From Eutypa lata (lineage: Eukaryota; Ascomycota; Sordariomycetes; Xylariales; Diatrypaceae): a stretch of 64,000 nt of DNA. Positions 36,586 to 49,394 of the stretch are shown here, piece after piece. Below the pieces are notes generated by a model. That model was not told the origin of the DNA and did not search any database. It worked only from the letters and a program-made list of their open reading frames with translations. The position numbers were made by a program, and so were the translations under genes. Position 1 is the stretch's first letter. The number at the start of each line of letters is the position of its first letter. The stretch covers positions 5,518,001 through 5,582,000 of the forward strand of contig JAKULF010000005.1 of NCBI GenBank assembly GCA_022661535.1, in the 5' to 3' direction.

Positions 36586-37939
36586 GGATATCTGATCCTG
36601 CTGTCTGCATTCGTGTATTATTTCAGAAAGGGTGGGAACACTCTCCTTACTCTTGAGATAACGGCCTCCCGCATGGCTGCGCATATCATATAAATATTAT
36701 TAGTATCATTATTGGACACATGTTGAGATAAAAAAACCTGACTTGTGAAAGATGAATCTGGGTGGTCTAGTATTGACATATTCTGAGATGTGGATATCTG
36801 AACTGCACAAACGTTACCAGTCTTGAACACTAAAGTACGTAGGTAAACTTAGTTGAAGCCTAGGGCTCTCCCAACAACATGGTCGCACATGTGTCTCTAA
36901 ATTAAGTAAATTCCACACAACCGACACAGGTAAATACGGAAATCATTTCTATGAATCTTGAATATCTACATATATACTACGTGTTGATTTTCAGAAGATA
37001 CATGGAGTTCTCCCACGCTGCCACGTAGAATGCATAGAATACCTGTACTTGCAGGTGTACTTGTATGTATGTAGCCAGGAAGCTTCGATAACCAAATTAC
37101 ATACATACCTATGTAGGTAGATAGTTAGGTTCTTAGATAGCGCTTACGGCCATGCTCAGAACACGCGCGTTAATCTCTCTGGTTTCTGTTTTTAACAAGC
37201 GCCCACCTGCACATGTATGTATGTATGTATGTATGTATGTATGTATGTATGTATGTATGTATGTATGTATGTATGTATGTATGTATGTATGTATGTATGT
37301 ATGTATGTATGTATGTATGTATGTATGTATGTATGTATGTATGTATGTATGTATGTATGTATGTATGTATGTATGTATGTATGTATGTATGTATGTATGT
37401 ATGTATGTATGTACCTTTACATATTTGGACTCGAGGGTGGCAGGGTGGAAACATTGAATCCACTACCAACTTTAAGTAGCTAATTTCCTTATCACTAATC
37501 CAGCCCCATCTCATTCCCAAAATCATTAATTGACGGCAAACAACCACCGTCATCAGCACCACCACCACCACCACCATCATCACTGAATTTTTCCTTTCCT
37601 CTTTTCTCTTTGTTTGTGCATACTTCTTTTTTTCCTTCAACTTTCGTCGGCCCTCTTCTTTCATCCCCAGCAGGGAAATTGTATCATTACATTAAATCTG
37701 TTGCAGTGGGATAGATGAACTGTAATGGTTTTCTGATGCATTCTAGATTCGACTCGATCGAAGAAAAGCCATAAACGCGACTTTCACCTACTACTTTACC
37801 GACATTGCGCGACACATTCAATCCTTGGTTGATCCCTTGGATACTATTTTCTTCTTCGGAATTCTACCAGAAGGTCGTGGTTACCTAACCCATCGATATC
37901 AATCCCATATTCCATCTACACCCGCCGTAATAGTCAACC
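36586..37939. other. Intergenic with long microsatellite
   Basis: 1.35 kb between the septin-type gene and PAP1. It contains the ATGT array at 37213-37413 and a short CAC run near 37556-37576. All long open frames here are translations of the microsatellite. Confidence 0.7.
37213..37413. repeat. (ATGT)n tetranucleotide microsatellite, about 50 units
   Basis: About 201 bp of uninterrupted ATGT with no visible impurity. It opens all forward frames (MYVC repeats) and reverse frames (YIHT repeats), giving false ORFs. Confidence 0.98.
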
Positions 37940-40119
37940 ATGGCAAATTCGGATAAAACTTGGGGCGTTACACCCCCGATCTCGAGCAACCTCCCCACTC
38001 CAGCAGATAGGCAAGCTAGCCAGGCGCTTCTTGATGAACTGAGAAATCAGAACCAATTCGAGACAGCTGCTGAAACGGCGAAAAGGTGAGAGAGACACAC
38101 GGGTGTTATTTATACTTGATTAGGCTGACCTTATGAACCATACAGAGACCAGATTATCGAGGCGCTGCGAGATGTTGCTGACGAGTTCGTGAGGCGAGTT
38201 GCTAGAGAAAGAGAGCCCACAAACGAGGTGCTGATTCGAGATGCACGAGGCGAAATCTTTACATATGGTAGTTATTGTCTCGGTGTCTACGGTCCTGGTT
38301 CCGATATCGATACTCTCGTTACGGCGCCTCGGTACGTCACGCGCGAAGATTACTTCAGACATTTTCCTAGCTTGTTGAAGGAAATGTCTCCCAAAGGCGC
38401 AATAACCGATCTCACGCCAGTAGAAGATGCTTTCGTACCTATCATCAAATTCGAGTATTGGGGGATCAGCATTGATTTGATTTTCTCGAGGATTGCTACG
38501 CTGAACCAGTTCCCACCTCGCAAGGAGCTCAAACTAACCAATAACGAGTATCTTCGCGGCTTGGATGATCGGGAACTTCGATCGTTGAACGGTAACAGGG
38601 TTACCGAGGAGATCCTCCACTTGGTTCCCGAGCAGAGCACCTTCCGTCTAGCTCTTCGAGCCATCAAGTTGTGGGCTCAACGCCGTGCTATATATGCCAA
38701 TATTATTGGATTTCCGGGTGGTGTCGTATGGGCCATGATGGTAGCGCGGACATGCCAACTTTACCCGATGGCCGCCGCTTCGACGATTGTGACCAAGTTT
38801 TTCCACATCATGAAGATATGGCGCTGGCCTGAACCAGTGCAGTTAAAGCACTTCGACGACGGACCTCTGAATGTCCGTGTCTGGAACCCAAAGGTAAGTT
38901 CCATTCTCTCCTGCCAGCCATCTTCTCATTGCAGCTAACGGAAAATCAGGTGTATCGAAGTGACAAGTACCATCTGATGCCAGTCATCACTCCAGCTTAT
39001 CCTCAGATGTGTGCGACGTTTAACATCACCCACTCTACCAAGGCTATCATCCAGCGCGAACTCGAGCGCGGTTCCGTTATTGTTGAGGATATCCAACTCA
39101 AGAAAAGGCCTTGGAAAGATTTGTTCACTAAGCATACCTTTTTCACCGCTGACCACAAGTACTATTTGGCAGTGATAGCTACTAGCACGACCAAAGAGGC
39201 CCACAAGATCTGGTCGGGCTTCGTTGAATCCAAAGTCCGAGTCCTGGTAGGAGACGTGGAGCGGCATACCTCCATCGCTATTGCGCGACCCTTCAACAAG
39301 GGATATGAACGGCGACACAAGATCGAGAATGATGATCAACTCGACGATATCCAGAATGGTAGCTTCAAGTACGAAGTCAAAGGTGACGATGACAGTGAAG
39401 ATGAGCAGACTATCAAAGAGGAAGACGACGCAAAGACTGATACAGAGGTGAAAGTCAAATCGGAAACCGATGGGGAGAACGGCCTGCACTCTATTCCTGA
39501 TATCAAGCCTGAATCGGATGACGACAGTGTCAACATGGATGACATTCCACTTATTAGTGGTCCCTCGAAGATCTACACGACGACGCATTACATAGGTCTC
39601 GAGTTGGCCGAAGGTAGGTTTTTGACCGTCTTGCATTGAATTGCAGTTACTCGAAAATGTTTCTAGGGTACCTAATACGTATGTGTGAATTTACTAGGCG
39701 CGAAATCCCTGGATCTATCCTTCCAGGTCAATAATTTCAAGACAATGTGTAGTGAGTGGGAGAAGTACAAACGCAGATTGAACTTCTTGTCCATCCAGCA
39801 CGTTAAGAAGTACGTCGAGCATCATCTCACTGTTGAGTTAAAATCACTAAACCTTGGTAGCACGAATCTCCCCGATGACGTATTCGAACCTGGAGAAACG
39901 AAACCCAAGCCACCGCTCAAGGCTGGGAGGAAGCGCAACGCCCCTAACGAAGTATGTAGGGATGATGAGTGATGGATTGCTAACAGACCATTACCACGAT
40001 ACCCCAAGAATATACACCCCCACCCCTTGGATGGTTGCTAACTCACAGTGCAGGGCGGCGCCCCCCCGGCGAAACGGCAACAACCCTCAACAACGAACTC
40101 TATTGCCGCTGCAGGTTGA
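37940..40119 (+). CDS. PAP1: Poly(A) polymerase
   Basis: Five exons: 37940-38085, 38146-38893, 38950-39613, 39698-39951 and 40054-40119, total 625 aa. The nucleotidyltransferase motif 'GSYCLGVYGPGSDID' has Gly90-Ser91 and metal-binding Asp102 and Asp104, with the third Asp159 in 'GISIDLIFSR'. 'VTEEILHLVP' and 'FRLALRAIKLWAQRR' mark the central domain and 'AYPQMCATFNITHSTK' the RNA-binding C-terminal domain. An acidic insertion (about 450-505) lies in the C-terminal domain. The last exon is assigned from the GTATGT donor and GCTAACT branch point; it gives 'GGAPPAKRQQPSTTNS', a tail typical of fungal Pap1, and a TGA stop. The enzyme adds poly(A) tails in the nucleus. Confidence 0.93.
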
Positions 40120-42628
40120 CTACATCAATAGCTCACCAGCTTCTACAGCTTTATCTCTTTTAACTCATTTCGAGGCCGCCACTCTTTCACCCGGTTGTCA
40201 GCTGACATATATGTCACAGCGAGACGCCAGGCACTACTAATACAACTAATCTAGCAGCAGCTTCCTAGTGGCATCGTCGTACATTGCATAAATATAATCG
40301 GGCAGTATCAGAAAAATGCTATCAATCTACTCATCCGCAACTAAGTGTAGTTGCTTCCAGTTAAATTGATTGGCCAATGTTAATCCAAAATAAAAGGGCT
40401 ACATGGACAGATGAATGGCTAAGAAGCCAATAGATCGATTAGGAAGAAGACATATCTCTTTCCTCGTGCTACGGAGAGATCCGAGATTGCGACAAGGATG
40501 TTCTAGGGCTATTCAGGTGGGCAGTTCTAGATCACAGTCACAGCAACCCCCTTCCCTACGCGTACCTTGTTATATTCCGGCTTATGCCATAGGAAACCCC
40601 TATTCTCCTATGATCTTTCTCAACTTGAGATAGGCAGTACATAGTCTACCAGTTGCAGGCGTGATGGTTGTCGGTCTTATGTATTTAGGCAGATCAATAA
40701 AAACTTGCTTTTTAGGGGCACACGTGCCCTGAAAATATAAATTCATCGTTTTCATTTCGGAACAAATGTGATGAGTAGATTTTAATGGGAACTAATATTC
40801 TGGCTGGCTCAAGGGAGGTTATGAATTCTTTGGCCCGGCTTCAACGGCATCTTGCCTTAGCTAAGTAGGTAGGTATACAAAAGGCTCTATTTAAATCTCA
40901 GTCTATAGAAATCATGAGTGGGTATTGCTAGTCATCTTTCTATCTTGATATTGGTAGAAATTTCAATAGTACTCGCGTTCCGACGCACTCGTTCGCTATC
41001 CGCACGAGATGATATGATATTAGTATATTCTTCCTAGTATATATAGCCCCTTCCTAACCAGAACCCAGGAACTATCACATCACACTGTACCGACCACTTT
41101 GCCTCTAGCCAGCCTTCTCTTCCTCTCTTCCTCATAAGAAGCCAATAATAATGTATTAGAACATGTTTGTGGTATACTATCCAGAGCACCCTGCCATACA
41201 CATGAACACCTTTCTAGGTTAAGCTATAAATAACTAGCTGGCTTTCAGAGCTTGCTGTGTCTCTGTGACTCGACTGGTTCGTCGTCGTGGGTGTCTGATA
41301 CTGGCGGCGCTGTCTCTTGTATCTGTACCAGCCGATCTGTCCATCCAGTGGTGTCATATAAGTATGCATTAAGCATCGATCCGGCACCAGATTTATTTAG
41401 CCTACAAATATGTCAGCGGTATGTTGGTGTTTGAAGCAAAGCATTATGCATGATGGTGTACCTGTGCTTCTTAGTCTGTGAGTTGGTCTTGTCCACTGTC
41501 TGTTTATCAGGCGACATTGTTTTACAATAGGAAAAGGCGGTTTGGAGTAGAAATCTCTCGGTGTCTGAATGGAGATGAGCCGGTCTATGATATACTGTCT
41601 CCCAAGTTAATGAGCCTCACGAGGCCGGGGGGTTCATGGGCCCAGGAGTTCATGGGAAATTTCATCAACGAATCGTTTCAATTGAGACATATCTATCCGA
41701 ACTAGTAATCCGTTGGGCATGACTTGGTCTTCCTATTTCAACTCTTGCTTACTCACAAATTCACTCAATTAGGTAGGCCTATTGGCGTGTTTATGGCCTT
41801 GATCAAAAGTATGACTCCTACTCCCGATTGATGAGGCCGTAACAAGTACCAAATCGCTCACGGTGAGTCTAGAGTCTTAGTGCTACTTACTTTCCGCAAC
41901 ATTGTAAGGTCTAATCCCATTAAAAAAGAATACGATCAGTCATTGTCGTGGTACACAATTGCATTCAAACATTTCTACGTTCTTGTCACCAAAGGCTTGA
42001 AAACCCCTCTCCAACAATCAATTTCGGACTCTTGTATATTCATTTTATTGCTAACATATGAGGGAGCATCTATGCTGATTAAATCTAGCAGTCTGTCATC
42101 ATCTTAGCAGTGCGCATAGTATAGATACCTGTTAATAGTAATCTCTTAGCTTTCGCGTGTCACAAGTACGTGAGATATCATCAGCCTAACAGCATATGGT
42201 CCTTCGCGCTCATAGGTAGTTGGAGTCAACCACACTGAGTTTTCCAGGGTGTGGTGGTTAATGAGATTTCCCAGCAACTAATCATATGGACGGTTCTCCG
42301 TGAGCTTTCCCATGATCAAATCGGAGAATTTGTCCTGCAGTCTGCCCTGCCAAGGACCTAAAGGAAGCTGTTATTGGATAAGGTAAACTCGAGTTCATGA
42401 GAAAGTCCATGATCCAATTAAAGTAGTTATACGGCGACGCCACAAGTGCACTTTTTCCAACCCTAGCAATAGGTCTTTGGGCAACGCGGCCCAACGGGGC
42501 AGGGTTGTCAAGTTGCGTAAATACTTCACCATGGACCCCTCCTGCCCACCTAGAGAGAGCGTATCCCAATGCGATCTTCGGTCAGCACAAAGATGCTATG
42601 ACCGATGGCTTCTTTCATCGTTTAAGTA
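40120..42628. other. 2.5-kb gene-poor spacer
   Basis: Only short frames (60-75 codons) without family features. No repeat longer than a few units. I see nothing to annotate. Confidence 0.55.
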
Positions 42629-44009
42629 ATGGTATCACCACGGTGCTCCCCAGATCCTGTCACAAGTGTGCACGGTCAAGTCCTCTCTGGCCGAGGATAT
42701 TACAGCCGACAACTCCGTCCTGCGGCCGGTGTGGGCCCACCGAACAGCTCCGTACCCGGAGGTGCGCCACTTAAACGAAGCCATTCTCCTTCTGACGGAA
42801 ACAGAAAAGCTCGAAAGCGGAAGTTAAAAACCGAGACCGATCCGGATGGCGTGCCTCCGACAAGCAAGGTCCGCATTAGCTGCCCGTTCAGGAAACGAAA
42901 CCCCCGCCGCTTCAATATCCGAGAGTACCGGAAGTGTGCGCTGACGGCCTTCTCTGAGGTGCCAGAACTGCGGTACTGAGACCCATCCAGCCCCCTTGCC
43001 CGCTCCTTGCACTAAGCGCTGACGACGCAGTCCAGACGACATATCTGCGAGTGCCACAAGTGCCACAGGTGCGAAAGATGCCTTGGTTTATTCGATTCGG
43101 AATCGGAACTGAAAAGGCACTTACTCTACGAGGACAATGTCCTTTGTGAGAAGCGCACGGCTTCCTCGGGAGTCGCCGATAGCCCCGAAGATGGCATTAC
43201 CGGAGAGATGGAAGGTCGTCTTCGGAGCAAGAAGGGTCGGTTGCCAAGCTCTGTCGATGAGCAATACCGGCAAATCTGGTCGATCGTGTTTCCTCACGAT
43301 CAAGAAGTCCCTTCATGCTGTATGCCAAATTTTCCCCAGATCAGTGCCATGTCCCCGACTGACAGCAGTAGGCTTCGATCCCCTGGTTGAGGATTTTGAG
43401 TTGGTGGAGCAATTCCGAGACACAGCTTCCGAGATGCAACATCCCCTTGAACAAGTCGGTGTGCCTCCCAATGCTATCCAGCCAGTACTCAGCATCATGG
43501 CAAAGCACCTAAATAAGATTGTTAGTCGTCACGACATTAAACCTGAAGAATCTTCGGGATTGGGCGACATCATAGATATCCCAATGAAGCTTCATAAACC
43601 CAGAGCAAATCTTATCGACACTGATTTGAACAGAATAACAACAAGAGCACTTTTGCCCGATGATTCTTGGTCGTCACCTGACTTGGGTATCATAGGCGCC
43701 GATATTCCATCGGATCTTTTTACTGAGCTCCTTGTAGATAACCTTGGAGCATTGAACCCGAGAGAGGCCAATACTGCTGGTTCTGTTGAGCCCATTGAGC
43801 CTAGTACAGCTCCCCGTCGGGTGAGCCGGGAGGTCCATTCACCGTCACCAACGCCGTCGATCAATCTCGACGACTTTATCAATGTTGAAAACAACTTTAC
43901 CCTTGTCGGTACATCGAGCGAGTCTCCTCCGCTTTCCTGGGCAGGTAGTTTCGGTAGTAGTCCCGGGGTTGATGGGCCTATGCCCATAGACCCTATGTTC
44001 GGGAAATGA
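42629..44009 (+). CDS. C2H2-like zinc-finger protein, fungal family of unknown function
   Basis: Three exons restore one frame: 42629-42958, 43031-43319 and 43366-44009 (introns 72 and 46 nt with CTGAC branch points), total 420 aa. After a basic, disordered N-terminus ('RKARKRKLK') comes 'ISCPFRKRNPRRF', then a Cys/His-rich segment and a finger-like motif Cys124-X2-Cys127-X12-His140-X8-Cys149 with 'FDSESELKRHL'. 'YRQIWSIVFPHDQEVPS' follows, then an acidic C-terminal half. I associate this arrangement with a large Pezizomycotina family whose members carry 'CPY.KRNP' and one degenerate finger; many copies exist per genome and their role is not known. It sits alone in a gene-poor stretch of about 5 kb. 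Without splicing the gene looks frameshifted, but the junctions explain it. Confidence 0.78.
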
Positions 44010-45790
44010 TACCCATTATTATGAATGCTATACTGCGTCGACTATCTAAACATGCGAGTAACTCCATGGTCAGCAAACAAAAACAAAAGCATCCCAGGCA
44101 AAAGAATACATGAAAGCGTTGACTTTAGGACACTCTTTAGCAAGTTGGGCTACTACTCCATTATATGCTCGCATGACAATATGCTAGAGCACGCGGTTGT
44201 TGTGCTTATCATCTTCATCATCCGATTCCTGACGGCGGCTAGGTTTAGACCGGTACTAACTAAGCTCTTGCCACAAATATCGACGAGGCCGCTGCCACAG
44301 GCGAGGAGCCACTTGATATCACTAGTCATCTCAAGCAGGATGGCCTTCGATGTCGTCTGTTCTTGGAACGACATCAACTCTCAACGGCTGAGTATGGACT
44401 TTGTGGGAAACAGCGTCAAGGGTGATTATTCAAGAAAAACCAGGCCACTGTAGCAAGCTCCAGTAGCCATGTTATTTTCATGGAAATCTGTTGGACAAGC
44501 CACTGGTGAGCGCCTTGAATACTCCGTATCTAGTCATCTTCAAGTTCTCTAGTTCACCCGTGCTAAGCACGACCTCACAAACCATTCCCTGTTTGATAGG
44601 CATTAAGGAAGGGTATGGCGTGTGAAGGATTAAACTTCTCGTTTCTACTGGAACTCCGACTTCTGTAGCCAGCAGCCAAGTTCAGTTAGCACGGCAACCA
44701 GGGAAAACTCTGCTCAGGTTCTAGGAAATATTTGGGTGATAAGGTGGAAAGAGGAATCAGGATATTGTATGTGTATCGATAGTAGTTAATAGAGGTACAA
44801 TGTTGGATATATCTCATTTATATATAAAATAGCATCGAAATGAGGCTGATAAGTAACTAATAGGTACCTACTTAGTGTGTAGGTATCCCCTCGGTTTTTC
44901 GAGCTTTCAGCTACCTTCGGGAAGTAGGGAATGACGACACTGTTTCATACCACCGGAGCAAGAACTCCTAAGCAGTATCATCTTCTGATCTCAACTCAAG
45001 GGTTACTATTACCTAGTTTCTTGGATTGAGCGAGTTGGCTGTCATGACTATCGCAGTGTTTATAGGTAAGTAGGTACCTAGTTTCCCATATCTTTACAGC
45101 GAGTTAAGTAAGCTAACGCATTTTGACATCTTCTGCAGAACATGTAATAACACGATCTGTTGCTATTGGCTCCCTCTTGCTACTGAGACACGGGGTAGAA
45201 CATAGCACTATAATTAAAACCTTTGCTTATCTACCTCCTCATTTGTACAAATAACTGTAATAATGTTGGTTATAATTACCTACTTATCTATATATAGTAC
45301 GTAGGACGCACATGTAGTTTATAGTTATAACTTGATTCAAGTGTCAGAGCAAGGGTTACCCATGAAAATACTATTTGAAGCGTTCGTTATTATTAACACT
45401 AAGGAAGTTTAGCGCGTATCCATCCTATGGTGGGCACTCGGCACTGAGAGAGTCACGCCTGCATACTAACATCCTGTAACCAACCAGTGGTAGTTAACCA
45501 ACAATAGAGAAAAGCCCCGCCTGCCCCCCCACAAGCACAAGACCCTGAGGCGCTAGTTTTGTCCAGATCCAACCAGTACCGTTTTAGCACTAGATACCTA
45601 CTTATGTATGTATGTAGGTAGGCAATTTACAAGGGTCTATCTAAAGAGTTGTCACATCTCTCAAACGCATCCCAATAATTCATTATTTCTTCCCCTGCTG
45701 TCGATGTTCATTCCAGCCTAATCCATTGATTCTAGATCTTAATCTTTCAATCTTTGTTGTCTTGGTAAAATACAATAAGCCAAGGCGATC
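44010..45790. other. 1.8-kb spacer with a possible coding remnant
   Basis: A 52-codon open stretch at 44267-44425 has charged, protein-like composition but no start and no identified partner exon. The rest shows no gene. Confidence 0.45.
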
Positions 45791-47680
45791 ATGGCGACTA
45801 CTAGTTCTAGTTCCATCACCATTGATCGTGCTTATTTTGAGACCCTGGTTAGAAGGTTAGTAAGAGACCATGCTGGTTGTCGACAGCCCCAGGTCCCAGG
45901 CCCAAGTTGATCAGCTCAGCCTTCAATTCCCTCTAAAGAAATACCAATTGCCAGTTCCAGTTCCCCAAGACGCTTGTTCCAGTTCTCCACATCCCCCGGA
46001 AATGGTGTCACCAAGCGTATTAGTACGTGGTAGTTTCGCAAGGCTTGCTGACTCGTTCGTTTTCTAGGGCCAATTCTGTATGTTTTCGAAGTTCATGGGT
46101 CTGTTATGGATTCCTTTGAGCTCTAACTAACTCAATGTTCAGAACCACAATGAGGGTCTTGTCTCTACTCGGTCGTCGCCTATCGGTTATGACCCTTCGG
46201 TAACTATCATTTCTAAGACCGAGTATGATAGCCTCCTTCTGGTGGTACGCCAGTTTTGTAAGAACCCTGACGGCTTATGTCAGCTGCTGATTACTATTCA
46301 TGACATTGGCCTAACTGGTTATTAGCAAATCTGCGGCGAAATCTAATGGTAGGAGGCGTTGGGGAGGAAACACTTACAGTAAGTACTTGGGTCATTGCTA
46401 TAATTGAGATGTCTTGAATCTCCTCGATCTCGCCATGGGTTGTTTGCTTTCAACTTATCATCTGGTGATACTAACCAAACGTTTAGCTACTGAGTGAGGA
46501 CAACTCAACTGCTCCACAGCCTGACTCACATACCACAACGACTCTGCCCCGTTACAAGCCCGAGGATACCGAGGATGGGGGTGTTCGATTGCAGCCTAGC
46601 CTACGATCCCATGAGGGTAATTACCCTTATAATCACCATCCTCACGGTCCCCAGACTGGGCGTAGCTACGGTAGTAGCCTTCGGTATGGTCTGCAAAGCG
46701 GCGGAGGGTTTGGTGACAGACAGGCGGAGAGGCATCTCGATTGGGGTGACGCTGATCCCACAGGCGATGACTATTCACCCTCCTATTCTGCCGATGGTCG
46801 CACGCCGGATCCAAACAACGAGCGCTCATACGCTCCGCTTGGCCAAATTCAGAACGCCCAACGACCTCAGTATGCTAGAATGTGCAGGAGAACACTAGCC
46901 TTATCTAACTTGCCGGATAACGCGACCCATAAGGACATAACCAGTATAGTCCGGGGTGGTATGCTCCTGGATATCTTTCTCCGAGCAGCTGAGCGTGTCG
47001 TCCTCGTGTCGTTCCTGCGCGAAGAAGACGCTGTACGCTTCTATGACCATGCAAGAAAGAACGATATTTACATTAAGAACAAGAGGGCAAGAACACTAGC
47101 GGTTCTATCTTACTGGTGCCTGCTAACGGTTATTTTAGGTCTTTGTAAAATGGGGCGAACGGCATTTCCACCTTGCTGGCCACGTCGCTGGGAAGATAGG
47201 CCTCGGTGCCACTCGCAACTTGATTATTCGAAGATGCGATCCGAAGCACACCGTGGATAGCATCCGAGAGGACCTTGATCACATCCATAACCTTATCGTC
47301 ATTGATGTTGAGTTCGTAGGCGGTAGTTGCTACATCAAAACCAACTCTGTCCACAACGCGATGTTTGCGAGGACCTGCATGATGAGCCGAGCGTAAGTGG
47401 CCCAGTTTAAGTTATTGTAAATATTAACCTAAGAGTTCTTTACAGCAAGTATAAAGGTTCTAAAATTGAGTGGGATGTGGATGAATGCGAGCAGCCAATT
47501 GAGGTAGCCCAGAGAGCTCCTGCAAAGCCGCAACCAGCATCGGCTCCCAAAAAGACACAGGCCAACATGCGAAACCGCTTTGCGACCTTGCGGCTTGACG
47601 ATGACGACGATGAAACTGACGATAAGTTCGATACCTCATCCGAGTTTCGGTCTCCAAGCACGGTGAATGTTACTGCGTAA
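45791..47680 (+). CDS. Two-RRM RNA-binding protein (fungal 'negative regulator of differentiation'-like)
   Basis: Seven exons: 45791-45855, 46068-46077 (10-nt micro-exon), 46143-46257, 46326-46378, 46487-47086, 47139-47392 and 47446-47680, total 443 aa. The N-terminus 'ITIDRAYFETLVRRA' and 'SKTEYDSLLLVVRQFSNLRRNLMVGGVGEETL' are conserved in a fungal RRM-protein family. After a Gly/Ser/Tyr-rich linker come RRM1 (about 216-285, 'RTLALSNLP') and RRM2 (about 303-365, 'RNLIIRRC...GGSCYIKT'). Intron 5 (47087-47138) starts with GC (AGG|GCAAGA), has branch point GCTAAC and ends TTTTAG. Relatives in yeasts bind mRNA and affect differentiation; the role here is inferred. The multi-exon 5' end is the least certain part. 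Confidence 0.82.
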
Positions 47681-49394
47681 CGCCCCGACTTCATGATCAG
47701 GTCATGCCCTTTTATTACGACTTTCCTATGTTTTCTTTCTATTTCACTGTGTGTCTCGGCCAGCTAAAGTCCAGGCAGCTCAGGGAAATAGTGTCAACAC
47801 CATGTGCAAACTCCTATCCCCTGTTGGAAGTATACATGGCCAATTTGAGAGAAGGGGCATTCCGCATCTGACAATGCAGTGCGGGAGTCGATAGACACCC
47901 GATGTGTTTGCATCGAGGCGTCGTGTAGAAAGTGGTTATGGAGGAAATCGTGTCCCTATCAGTATGTGTGTAGATTATTAAATAGCATAGGGGAGGGCTT
48001 GTGTATGGCTATGAAAAGTATCATGAATAATAACAGCATTACTTTGTATTCTTCAACGATTCCGTCCATTCAATAAATTCATATTGCATGTATTGTCTTT
48101 TCTTAGTAGTTCCATTTGATTGCACTATGTAGCCTTCAGCTAAGAAGTTAAACCGACAATGTTAAATCAACAATGTCATTGATTGTGCACGACTTATCAA
48201 GAGTAGCGTTGTATACGGTGGTATGCCAGGACATATATAATATGTATGAGGACGAGTGATGGGTCGGGGCTCCACTTTGGATCCGACAGTCTGGTAATGG
48301 AGTGGGTCACGCTGGTATCCATTTTTAGCAACCAGCTAGGTAAATGAGCAGGCATAGCATCGAGACAGCCAAGGGTCTACATAGTTACGTAGAACGTCCC
48401 TTTATCAGTCAGTGACTAGCCAGGCCAGGGTGTTGGGTAGCCATATGCAAGTCATATAAGTAGCCCAGGCTTTGGTGAATGAATAGAAGTTGTTGGACAA
48501 CTACAATGATTATAGTTCTATATGCTCAAGTCCCTATAGTTAGGTGCCGAACCATTCGTTTGCCTATCATACCTAGAGGTATGCTTGCCTAGGTGATTCT
48601 TGTGCAATGATCGCAACCTATGTAGAATACTTGGACTGGTAGTTACTACAAGATCATTATTAGTAGACTTAAGCTTCCCGTCTGCCCTCGACTCCATATT
48701 ACAATCTATTCATTCATTGAATGCCTGCCTACCTGTGTGTCTATCTTAACATTCAATATCTACTTAATAGATAGATTAGGTATATATGGAACAATAAATA
48801 GACAGATGGATAGGGCAGCATTTATGATTGTACGGTTGGACTACAAGTGGAGCATTCATTATCAATGAAAGCTTCTCAGCCACCTGTATAACGCCACATC
48901 ATTCGTTCTCCATAACTATCAATGGCCTAATATATGTGGTCAGTGCGCATATATTCTGTACCTACCTAACTTTAGCTTAAGGCTACCTACATCATTCATC
49001 ATTATTATTCATTGCTTGACTCTAACCTCACTCTTTCTTTGATCTTCCTCGTCGACGCGACAGCTAATCAGGATTTTATTTATTTTACTCGAGAGGCGGG
49101 ACTCAATTGTACATTCATTTGTCAGCGCCTACGCCTTCCTCGAGTCTCCATTTCCCATAACCTATTCTAGTTCAGTAGTAATTTCTCATTAATTTCTATT
49201 TGCCAGCGATAGTTTCATTAACTTCGTGGAGAGCATCGGCCTGTCCGACTTGACCTGCTTCCCCCACCATCGACAACAACAACAATAACTCTGCTAATAA
49301 GTTCACCTACTTACTTAAGGCTTCCCAACGCCCGGCCAAAGCCAACTCGCGTAAATTCACCAAATTGTGGCGATGCGATTGCGCCTAGTTCAAA
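47681..49394. other. 1.7-kb spacer upstream of DCP2
   Basis: No gene recognised; AT-rich with short TAGGTA-type motifs. Probably 3' flank plus long DCP2 5' region. Confidence 0.55.

Noticed and set aside
37152..37664. Long overlapping frames of MYVC and YIHT repeats on both strands
   Set aside because: They are translations of the ATGT microsatellite in every frame, not genes.
38935..39636. 233-codon antisense frame
   Set aside because: Shadow of the poly(A) polymerase exon on the other strand.
42505..43390. Apparent frameshifted pseudogene of a zinc-finger protein
   Set aside because: Two introns with good donors, branch points and acceptors restore one continuous frame, so it is most likely intact.
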